DNA from: Clostridium cavendishii DSM 21758
GTDB lineage: Bacteria > Bacillota > Clostridia > Clostridiales > Clostridiaceae
Assembly: GCF_900141845.1 (NCBI RefSeq)
Contig: NZ_FQZB01000022.1
Span: forward strand, 1 to 64,000
Length of the DNA: 64,000 nucleotides
Direction: 5' to 3'
Shown here: positions 26,668 through 34,459 of the stretch, one piece after another
Position numbering within the stretch: the stretch's first letter is position 1
Layout of the letters: every line of letters starts with the position of its first letter
The notes under the pieces: model-generated
What the model was told of the DNA's origin: nothing
What the model saw: the letters and a program-made list of their open reading frames with translations, nothing else
Databases searched by the model: none
Program-made: the position numbers and the translations under genes

Positions 26668-28275
26668 TTATCTTTGTTTATTTTCAGTATCTGCTTTTGA
26701 AAAAACATCTATAAACTCTCTATTACTCTTTGTTTTCGATAAAAGATTTATTAAATTTTCTGTTATACTTTCAATATTACCTTCTTTATACATAGTTTTT
26801 CTAAGAGCATATGAAACATCTTTTTCATCTGAATTTAGTAATAAATCTTCTTTTCTTGTTCCTGATTTATAAATGTCTATAGCTGGGAATATTCTTCTTT
26901 CTTGAAGCTTTCTATCTAAGTGAACTTCCATATTTCCTGTTCCTTTGAACTCTTCAAATATCATATCATCCATTCTGCTCCCAGTCTCAACTAATGCTGT
27001 AGCAAGTATTGTTAAGCTTCCACCTTCTTCAATATTTCTAGCAGCTCCAAAGAACTTTTTAGGCATAAGTAATGCCCCAGGATCCAAACCACCTGATAGT
27101 GTTCTACCAGTTGGTGTTATTATAAGATTATATGCTCTTGATAATCTTGTTAAAGAATCTAATAATATAACAACATCCTTCCCATGTTCAACCATCCTTT
27201 TAGCTCTTTCTAAAACCATCTGAGCAACCTTAGCATGATTCATTGGCTCTTCATCAAATGTTGAATATATAACTTCCCCATTTATACTTCTTTTCATGTC
27301 AGTAACTTCTTCTGGTCTTTCATCTATTAAAAGTACTATGAGTTTAACATCTGGATAATTTTTAGATATATTTTGGGCTATCTTTTTAAGTAGTGTTGTT
27401 TTACCTGCTTTAGGAGGTGCTACTATAATCCCTCTTTGACCTTTTCCTATAGGACAGATAATATCCATAAGCCTTGAACTTAAATCTCTTTCATTATTTG
27501 TTTCTAGTCTAAGTCTTTCATTTGGATATATAGGCACTAAACTTTCAAAGTTTTTTCTACCTATGGCAGCATTAGGATGCTCTCCATTTACACTTTCTAC
27601 ATATAATAAAGCCTTAAACTTTTCTCCTTCTTTAGGAGTTCTAACTTTACCAGTAACTTCATCACCAGTCTTGAGATTAAATCTTCTTATTTGTGATGGA
27701 GATACATAAATATCATCGGGACTAGTTAAATAATTATTACATCTTAAAAAGCCAAAATTATTTGTATCTAATATTTCAAGTACGCCTACCGCACTCTCTG
27801 AAGTATTTACAAGTTCTCTAAATCTTTCTTTCTTTTCCCCATTTTGCTCATCATCTCTATTTTCTAAATTACTATTTCTATCATTACTAGTTTTAAAGTC
27901 ATAGGTTGAATTGCTTGTTTTGAAATCATAAGTGGAATTATTAGATTTAAAATTATAATTTGAATTATTAGTTTTAAAATCATAACCTGAACCATTACTT
28001 TTTTCTTCTTCTACAACTTCTTCAGATTTTTCTATTTCTTTATTCAAACTCTTTGTTTTTGAATTGTCTATATTTGAAACTTCTTCATCTTGCATTTTAG
28101 GAGAAATTTTTTCCCTTAAAACTACACCATCTTTTTCTACAGTATTTGGTGAATAACGAATTATTTCATCAATAAGCTCACTTTTCTTAAATTTTGTAAT
28201 ATTTTTAACACCTAGTTCCTTAGCTATTTCTTTTAGCTGAACTAGTGTCATATTTTCGTATATTAAAACTGCCAA
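26668..28275 (-). CDS. rho: transcription termination factor Rho, with Asn-rich repeat insert
   Basis: RNA-dependent ATPase that ends transcription. The 535-residue protein has the N-terminal helical domain (1-45), a low-complexity insert (about 65-155), the primary RNA-binding domain (GVLEILDTNNFGFLR, about 163-235) and the ATPase core with Walker A PPKAGKTTLLK and the motif LLIDERPEEVTDM. The insert contains four near-identical 9-residue repeats (S-x-Y-D/N-F-K-T/S-N/S-N, residues 96-131). The start is TTG at 28275, with GGAGGTG 5 nt upstream. Rho of C. botulinum has a prion-forming Asn/Gln-rich region at the same place. Confidence 0.95.
   Translation of the reverse strand: MAVLIYENMTLVQLKEIAKELGVKNITKFKKSELIDEIIRYSPNTVEKDGVVLREKISPKMQDEEVSNIDNSKTKSLNKEIEKSEEVVEEEKSNGSGYDFKTNNSNYNFKSNNSTYDFKTSNSTYDFKTSNDRNSNLENRDDEQNGEKKERFRELVNTSESAVGVLEILDTNNFGFLRCNNYLTSPDDIYVSPSQIRRFNLKTGDEVTGKVRTPKEGEKFKALLYVESVNGEHPNAAIGRKNFESLVPIYPNERLRLETNNERDLSSRLMDIICPIGKGQRGIIVAPPKAGKTTLLKKIAQNISKNYPDVKLIVLLIDERPEEVTDMKRSINGEVIYSTFDEEPMNHAKVAQMVLERAKRMVEHGKDVVILLDSLTRLSRAYNLIITPTGRTLSGGLDPGALLMPKKFFGAARNIEEGGSLTILATALVETGSRMDDMIFEEFKGTGNMEVHLDRKLQERRIFPAIDIYKSGTRKEDLLLNSDEKDVSYALRKTMYKEGNIESITENLINLLSKTKSNREFIDVFSKADTENKQR
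27883..27990 (-). repeat. four 27-bp tandem repeats inside rho
   Basis: They encode the 9-residue repeats at Rho residues 96-131. The third and fourth units are the most alike, which fits recent copy-number change by slippage. Confidence 0.85.
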
Positions 28276-28729
28276 AACAGCACCTCCAAATTGATAATAT
28301 AATAAATAGGGATTTAAAACATGGTGAGATATAAAGAATTTTTATTAGAATTTAAAGATATATTTATATTATTAACATAACTTTTCTTAAATAAACAATC
28401 GCTTTACATAAAAATAATTTTTTATATTGCATCATACTTTTTCCACTTTGTATTATGCTTCATAAACAAGAATTTTTCAACTATTTTCTATGTATATATA
28501 TTCTAATTAATATTCTACATAAAAACAATTTTAATTTTTTGAATAATCTTTATTTGAACTTATATATTTATTCTATATAAATGTAAAAAATCCTTTATTT
28601 TCAGAAAAGAAAAATAAGAGTGAAGAATTAAACTTTAAAAGTTACATCATATAAAACTCTTAAAGTTATATTCTCCACCCCCAATTATTTGTAAAGAAAT
28701 TGTTATAAAGTCTTCTTTAATTTAAATAA
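28276..28729. other. gene-free region between rho and pyrG
   Basis: About 450 nt of AT-rich sequence. A near-palindromic pair of AACTTTAA-type motifs at about 28630-28672 may form the pyrG terminator. No ORF or RNA gene was recognised. Confidence 0.45.
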
Positions 28730-30328
28730 TTATTTTAAAGTTGCTTTTATAAAATCTACAAATAATTTATGTGGTCTACTTGGTCTTGATTTTAATTCTG
28801 GATGAAATTGAACTGCTACAAACCAAGGATGATCCTTAACTTCAACGCATTCAACTAATCTTCCGTCTGGTGAAGTTCCTGAAAGAACCATTCCAGCATC
28901 AATTATTTCCTTTCTGAATTCATTTGAAAATTCATATCTATGTCTATGTCTTTCATATATTAATTCATCTCCATAAGCTGTATGACAGAAAGTATCCTTT
29001 TCCAATTTACATGGATATAATCCAAGTCTCATAGTTCCACCTAAATCCTCAACATCTTTTTGTTCAGGCATTAAATCTATAACTGGATATTTTGTTTCAG
29101 GATCTATTTCTGATGAATTTGCTCCTTCATAACCTAATACATTTCTAGCAAATTCTATAACTGCACATTGCATTCCTAAACAGATTCCAAGGAAAGGAAC
29201 TTTATTTTCTCTAGCCCATCTAATAGCTTCTATCTTTCCTTCAACTCCTCTATCTCCAAAACCACCTGGAACTAAAACTCCATCTACATCACCTAATAAT
29301 TCATCTGCATTTGCTGCATCTAATTCTGCTGCATTTACCCATTTTATTTCAACATCTGAATCATTAGCTAATCCACCATGGCTCAATGCTTCAACTACTG
29401 ATATATATGCATCATGTAATTCTACATACTTCCCTACTAAAGCAATTCTAGTTTTCTTTGAAAGATTTTTAAGTCTGTTAACCATATCTATCCATTCAGT
29501 ATTATCAATATCTCTACAACCTAAGTTTAACTTTTCACAAACTAAGTTATCTAAGCCTTCTTCATGTAATAATAATGGAACTTCATATAAATGCTCTGCA
29601 TCAAGATTTTGTATTACTGAATCTCCTTCTAAATTACAGAACAATCCTATTTTATTTCTTAAATCTTTTGAAATTTCTTTTTCTGATCTACATACTATAA
29701 TGTCTGGCTGAATACCTATACTTCTTAATTCCTTAACTGAATGTTGTGTTGGTTTTGTCTTAAGCTCTCCAGCCTTTCCTAAGAAAGGAACTAAAGTTAC
29801 ATGTATAAAACATACATTTTCTCTTCCAGCATCATATTTTATTTGTCTTATAGCTTCTAAGAATGGTAATGATTCTATATCTCCAACTGTTCCACCTATT
29901 TCAGTAATTACAACATCTACATCACTTTCTTTAGCTACTCTAAATACTCTATCTTTTATAGCATTTGTTATATGAGGAATAACTTGAACAGTGCCACCTA
30001 AATATTCACCTTTTCTTTCCTTAGATATTACCGACCAATATATCTTACCTGTAGTTACGTTAGAGTTTTTAGTTAAATTTTCATCTATAAATCTTTCATA
30101 ATGACCTAAATCTAAATCTGTTTCTGCACCATCATCTGTTACAAAAACTTCTCCATGTTGATACGGACTCATAGTACCTGGATCTACATTTAGATATGGA
30201 TCAAATTTTTGTATTCTAACCTTTAATCCTCTATTCTTTAAAAGTCTTCCTAATGATGCTGCTGTTATTCCTTTTCCTAACGATGAAACAACTCCACCAG
30301 TTACAAATATATATTTGGTATTCTTCAT
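28730..30328 (-). CDS. pyrG: CTP synthase
   Basis: Makes CTP from UTP, ATP and glutamine. The 532-residue protein has the N-terminal synthase domain (FVTGGVVSSLGKGI) and the C-terminal glutaminase domain with the oxyanion segment GGFGDRG, the nucleophile Cys in FLGICLGMQ and the His-Glu pair in VAVQFHPELKSRP. AGGAGG precedes the ATG. It is monocistronic by context. Confidence 0.97.
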   Translation of the reverse strand: MKNTKYIFVTGGVVSSLGKGITAASLGRLLKNRGLKVRIQKFDPYLNVDPGTMSPYQHGEVFVTDDGAETDLDLGHYERFIDENLTKNSNVTTGKIYWSVISKERKGEYLGGTVQVIPHITNAIKDRVFRVAKESDVDVVITEIGGTVGDIESLPFLEAIRQIKYDAGRENVCFIHVTLVPFLGKAGELKTKPTQHSVKELRSIGIQPDIIVCRSEKEISKDLRNKIGLFCNLEGDSVIQNLDAEHLYEVPLLLHEEGLDNLVCEKLNLGCRDIDNTEWIDMVNRLKNLSKKTRIALVGKYVELHDAYISVVEALSHGGLANDSDVEIKWVNAAELDAANADELLGDVDGVLVPGGFGDRGVEGKIEAIRWARENKVPFLGICLGMQCAVIEFARNVLGYEGANSSEIDPETKYPVIDLMPEQKDVEDLGGTMRLGLYPCKLEKDTFCHTAYGDELIYERHRHRYEFSNEFRKEIIDAGMVLSGTSPDGRLVECVEVKDHPWFVAVQFHPELKSRPSRPHKLFVDFIKATLK

Positions 30329-30690
30329 GTATTTATTCCTCCTAAAGTTTTTATTTAAAAAATGTTGACATTTTCATTTTTAATTATTATAATAGTAATT
30401 ACCCCTCTTAAAATGGGATTTTTGTTGTCTAAACAACATAGATAGTATTCTATCATATCTTTTTATATTAATCTAGTCTTTTTTTTTGTATTTTTTTATT
30501 TTTATTTATTGTATCCATTTTCATAATTTCATAACCTTAATATTATTGAAAAATTCTCTTATTTTTTTAAAATCTCTAAAATAATTCACAATTACATTCT
30601 ATATAATTATTTAAGTTTCGATTCTATAAATACTCATTTTATATTTAATAATGCATAGTTAAAAGTTAAGGAAAGTTTTCCCCATACATA
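30329..30690. other. pyrG upstream region
   Basis: About 360 nt without a gene. On the minus strand there is a TATAAT at 30391-30386 with a poor -35, then a short AAAATGT/ACATTTT stem followed by T residues at about 30376-30357, between promoter and ribosome binding site. The GGG-type start used for CTP sensing in Bacillus pyrG leaders is not seen. Confidence 0.4.
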
Positions 30691-30732
30691 AAAAAAAGCT
30701 TTACTTAATCAAAAATTAAGTAAAACTTTTTC
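30691..30732 (-). terminator. terminator after the DUF1934 gene
   Basis: Stem AAGcTTTACTTAAT / ATTAAGTAAAaCTT with A and T runs on both sides, directly after the stop at 30735. Confidence 0.85.
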
Positions 30733-30734
30733 TA

Positions 30735-31148
30735 TTAAGCCTGTATTTTTATTTTTAAATCTGTATCCATTTGATTTTGATCTCCAACTATAAGATCATA
30801 ATTTATGGAAATTTCTCCACCATTCTCATTTATATCTATATTTAATTCTTTAGTTATTATTTGAAGTTCAAGCATACCATAAGGTGTATTATACAACGCT
30901 ACACTACTATTATCTTTTTTGAATTCCATTTTAGTGGATGTAGTACCTTCTCTTTCAAGAATCACAACATCTTCTTTTATAAAAAGCTTAGTGTTGGTTC
31001 CATCCATACCTGAAACCTCAGTTTCTTCATAAAAAGCCTCAAAGTTATTATCACCTACAAGAAAAACACCCGGAGTAATTACTTCTATAATATTGTCTTT
31101 ACTTTTCATTTGACAACTTGATATTGATATTATAGCCTTTTTTTCCAT
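30735..31148 (-). CDS. DUF1934 (YwiB-like) beta-barrel protein
   Basis: A 137-residue protein of the DUF1934/YwiB family, small calycin-like beta-barrels of unknown function. Features that fit are the alternating beta-strand pattern, the central G-T-x-S-T-K-M-E-F segment and the NTPYGMLELQI motif. It follows the PP-loop gene by 21 nt, so the two are likely one operon. Confidence 0.78.
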   Translation of the reverse strand: MEKKAIISISSCQMKSKDNIIEVITPGVFLVGDNNFEAFYEETEVSGMDGTNTKLFIKEDVVILEREGTTSTKMEFKKDNSSVALYNTPYGMLELQIITKELNIDINENGGEISINYDLIVGDQNQMDTDLKIKIQA

Positions 31149-31169
31149 ACTATTCTCCTTAACAAACTA

Positions 31170-32159
31170 CTATTTTAAATTAATCATTATTTTCTCTAAC
31201 TCTTTATCCTTTGCTGGGACCACTATTAATTTTTTAGTAAAAGCAGTATTATTTTTTCCATATTTAACTTCTACTTCATCCATCTCACGGCCTTTACTAT
31301 ATCTAGCAGCTATTCTTGCAGCTAAAATAAGATCATCCTCTTCATAATCTCCCCTAACAATTACAAGAGCCCCTGTATAATTAGTTGGTATAAATAAGAT
31401 ATCCTCTTCATTTAAATATTTCTTCATAAGCTCTGATTCTTCACCAGTTCTTGCAACTATTATTTTACATTTTTCAGAGTTTCTAAAATGTCTTCCAAGT
31501 TTAAGCATATCAAGTTCTGATGCATCTATAATTTCCTGATGATCCACTAAATCTCTAAGTCTTAATGAGTAGTTAGGCTCAGTTAATTTACATCCTCCTG
31601 CTGGTGATGGATAGTCTTTGATCCCCCACTCATCTGCAAGTTTCATTTGAACTTGTCTTCCTCTTCCAGTTATATTTAGAAGTTTTTCACGATCTATCAA
31701 TCCACTAATTTCCATATCTGTAGGTTTAAGATTTTTAGCACACAATGGTCTTAAAATCTTATCACTAAATCCAGATTCCTTTTTTACTATGTCTAATGCA
31801 CTTCTATTTTGAGACATAGGTCTTTGATTTAAAACCTCACCTGTTATAATAAAATCTGCATTGAATTTTTTTAAAAGTTCACCTGAATATTTCATCATCA
31901 TAGCATGACAGTCTATACATGGATTCATATTTTTACCATGTCCATGCTTAGGTTTCTTTACCATTTCAAAATGTTCTTTTGAAAAGTCTACTACCTCTAA
32001 AGGTATATCTATTTGCGCACACATTCTCTTAGCATTTTCTGGGCCAAAAAAATACGATTTAAAACATATTCCTATTACTTCCACACCTTGATTTTTTACA
32101 AGTTTAGCAGCTAATATACTATCTAAACCTCCTGATATCATAGCTAATGCTCTAGTCAT
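31170..32159 (-). CDS. PP-loop ATPase, ThiI/MnmA-like tRNA sulfurtransferase family
   Basis: A 329-residue adenine-nucleotide alpha-hydrolase. The PP-loop is SGGLDS (residues 9-14), and there is a CIDCHAMM motif (about 83-90) of the kind that carries catalytic or metal-binding Cys, followed by a GEVLNQRPMSQ segment. A C-terminal domain of about 120 residues has no clear assignment. The family is usually annotated as a tRNA thiolation enzyme, but the substrate is not established, and 7-cyano-7-deazaguanine synthase-type names also occur. It is the first gene of the pair with the DUF1934 protein. Confidence 0.75.
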   Translation of the reverse strand: MTRALAMISGGLDSILAAKLVKNQGVEVIGICFKSYFFGPENAKRMCAQIDIPLEVVDFSKEHFEMVKKPKHGHGKNMNPCIDCHAMMMKYSGELLKKFNADFIITGEVLNQRPMSQNRSALDIVKKESGFSDKILRPLCAKNLKPTDMEISGLIDREKLLNITGRGRQVQMKLADEWGIKDYPSPAGGCKLTEPNYSLRLRDLVDHQEIIDASELDMLKLGRHFRNSEKCKIIVARTGEESELMKKYLNEEDILFIPTNYTGALVIVRGDYEEDDLILAARIAARYSKGREMDEVEVKYGKNNTAFTKKLIVVPAKDKELEKIMINLK

Positions 32160-32332
32160 ATATCATCACTCCTTCTCAAGTTACATTTATTAGTTTAATT
32201 TTTTTATGTAAAATAGTCAATGTTTATTAATAAATAGTTAAAATCAAAAATGTAAAATTTGAAATGCTAGTAATTTAAATTAAAGTATAACAATATACTT
32301 TAAATGTAATTATTAAATATGGAGGACTTATT

Positions 32333-32656
32333 TTGGATAATAATTTAGGACTAAAAGCTTTCTTATGTTACTTTTTTAGTTTAATAGGTGGGGCAGTTAT
32401 ATTTTTTATTGAAAAAGAAAATCTCACTTTAAAATTTCATGGTGCACAAGCTATGGCCTTTGGTATACTCTACGCTATATGCTCTACCATTTTAGGTTTT
32501 ATCGATTTTCCACTTATATCAATTTTTAGGTTAGCTTTATTCATACTATATATATTAGTTGTTATTAAAGGTGTTTCTACTGCGTGTAAAAATGAGATGT
32601 ATAGAATGCCTGTTTTAGCAGAAATAGCAGATAAAATAATGGAAACTTTAAAATAA
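32333..32656 (+). CDS. DUF4870-type small membrane protein
   Basis: A 107-residue protein with three or four hydrophobic segments (about 7-25, 38-57 and 61-80) and the conserved KFHGAQAM-type motif between the first two, which matches the DUF4870/Tic20-like family of unknown function. The start is TTG at 32333 with GGAGG 7-8 nt upstream. It is divergent from the PP-loop gene and convergent with spoIIR. Confidence 0.8.
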   Translation: MDNNLGLKAFLCYFFSLIGGAVIFFIEKENLTLKFHGAQAMAFGILYAICSTILGFIDFPLISIFRLALFILYILVVIKGVSTACKNEMYRMPVLAEIADKIMETLK

Positions 32657-32675
32657 TTAAAGATAAAAGAGTTCT

Positions 32676-32700
32676 TACAAAGAGTAATAAACTCTTTGTA
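32676..32700. terminator. hairpin between DUF4870 gene and spoIIR
   Basis: Stem ACAAAGAGT / ACTCTTTGT with a 5- to 7-nt loop, between two convergent genes; T residues follow on the plus strand after a short gap. Confidence 0.7.
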
Positions 32701-32712
32701 CAGCACTCCTTT

Positions 32713-33387
32713 TTATTTTTTATCAATTAATTCCTTTATTTTATCAACTATTTTAAATCTAAAATTAATTTTTTTATCTTTCTTCGTTTTTTCTTTTGTG
32801 TTATCTATCTTTTCATATTCAGCATTATTTAAAACCTTCTTCATCTGATTTTCAGTTTCTTTATAAGCTACTTGTCCCTTTGTTATATCCACAAAACATA
32901 GTGGTGGAAACATCACACACCACCAATTTTTCCCAGAAGCACTACCAATTAAAACTCTATATGCCTCATATTCTCCTTGAGGCAGTGTTATATTACCATA
33001 AGTTTTTTCCGGAAAATTCTCTCTATCTAATGTAGATTTAACTTTATAATTATAACCATTACTTTTTATAATACTACTTGCAATTGCTAAAATTTCATCA
33101 TTATTTTTTTTCAATATTTTTCTTGATTCTTCTATACTTTTAGAATCTTTTAATTTTGGTTCAATATATTTTAATATTCCATCTCTGACCTTTAACTTAA
33201 GATTTTGATCTTCATCCTTATCACTATTTGCTATGACATGAAATCTTATAAGCTTATTACTTATATCCTCTTCAGTATTTTCTTTATAGGTTTGTCCATC
33301 ATTACTATCCACAGGTAACGATAAAACAATCATTGTAGATGTTACTAATATTATTATACTTAATGCACAAATTATTATTTTTTTCAT
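32713..33387 (-). CDS. spoIIR: stage II sporulation protein R
   Basis: A secreted signalling protein made in the forespore that triggers SpoIIGA to process pro-sigma-E in the mother cell. The 224-residue protein has an N-terminal signal segment (4-24), the family core KLIRFHVIANSDKDEDQNLKLK and the C-terminal NWWCVMFPPLCFVD motif. The Cys in the core motif is conserved in the family. Confidence 0.95.
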   Translation of the reverse strand: MKKIIICALSIIILVTSTMIVLSLPVDSNDGQTYKENTEEDISNKLIRFHVIANSDKDEDQNLKLKVRDGILKYIEPKLKDSKSIEESRKILKKNNDEILAIASSIIKSNGYNYKVKSTLDRENFPEKTYGNITLPQGEYEAYRVLIGSASGKNWWCVMFPPLCFVDITKGQVAYKETENQMKKVLNNAEYEKIDNTKEKTKKDKKINFRFKIVDKIKELIDKK

Positions 33388-33485
33388 TCAAAACACCCCC
33401 TGATAACTTAATTATTGACAAGAGGTGTATTATTTATTCATATAATTTTATTTAAGTAAAATTATATTTCAATAATCAATTAGAT

Positions 33486-34331
33486 TTATATAGTTCTAGT
33501 TATAAATACATCTTTATATTTTTTTTTCATAACATCATAACATCTTTGAGCTTTAGGCATATCTTCAAAGAATGCAAATACAGTAGGACCACTCCCACTC
33601 ATCATTGACCCCATTGCACCACATTCTATCATTTCATCTTTTATATTCCTTAACACATTATGTTTCCTAAGCGTAACATTTTCTAATATATTTTTCATAT
33701 TTTCTGCTACAAAAACTAAATCCTCTCTCTCCATAGCCGAAATAAGATCATCTACCCTTACATGTTTAAAAATCTTATTTATATCCAAAGTTCCATAAAC
33801 TTCTTTAGTAGATACTCCAAAAGGTGGTTTTACTATTACCAAAATTTTATCCTTAAATGGTTTTAAGTTTGTTATAACTTCTCCAATTCCTTCACAAAGC
33901 GCAGTACCACCTTCTATGCAATATGGTACATCTGCACCTATTTTAACTCCCAGTTCTCTCAACTCTTCTATACTTGCATTTACATTAAACTCTTTATTCA
34001 TTAAATATAAAACAGCTGCTGCATTAGTACTGCCCCCTGCCATCCCAGCAGACACGGGAATATTTTTTTTAATATATATGTCTACACCTTCCTGTATATT
34101 AAAGTGTTCTTTAAAAAGCTTAGCTGCTTTAAATGCTAAATTTCGATCATCTGTTGGTATGTACTTTCTGTTACAATTAAGCTTAATAGTCTTTAAATGA
34201 TTTTTCTTCACTTCAATTTCATCATATAAGTCAATTGTCTGCATTACCATCTTTAATAAATGATATCCATCTTCTCTCTTGCCTATAACATCTAATGCAA
34301 TATTTATTTTAGCATATGCCTTTTTTCTCAC
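33486..34331 (-). CDS. ispE: 4-diphosphocytidyl-2-C-methyl-D-erythritol kinase
   Basis: GHMP-family kinase of the MEP isoprenoid pathway, phosphorylating CDP-ME. The 281-residue protein starts with AKINIALDVIGKREDGYH, has the ATP-binding PVSAGMAGGSTNAAAVL and the C-terminal SGSGPTVFAFF motif. It lies downstream of cphA and upstream of spoIIR; spacing suggests it is transcribed separately or at a low level from upstream. Confidence 0.96.
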   Translation of the reverse strand: MRKKAYAKINIALDVIGKREDGYHLLKMVMQTIDLYDEIEVKKNHLKTIKLNCNRKYIPTDDRNLAFKAAKLFKEHFNIQEGVDIYIKKNIPVSAGMAGGSTNAAAVLYLMNKEFNVNASIEELRELGVKIGADVPYCIEGGTALCEGIGEVITNLKPFKDKILVIVKPPFGVSTKEVYGTLDINKIFKHVRVDDLISAMEREDLVFVAENMKNILENVTLRKHNVLRNIKDEMIECGAMGSMMSGSGPTVFAFFEDMPKAQRCYDVMKKKYKDVFITRTI

Positions 34332-34459
34332 TAGCTTAATCTCCCTTATATAAAATTCTTTATTTCTTATAATTATATTATCATATTGTGATTTAAAAAA
34401 AAGACTTTCCTTATTAAAAAGGATTACCTTATGTATATGACATAAAATAATCCCTACTT

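Noticed and set aside
27883..27990. Repeat array as a possible CRISPR
   Set aside because: The repeats are in frame within rho, directly adjacent without spacers, and encode a 9-residue peptide repeat.
30357..30391. Bacillus-like CTP-sensing attenuator in the pyrG leader
   Set aside because: A short AT stem with T residues is present, but the GGG start sequence needed for the known mechanism is not seen and the stem is weak.
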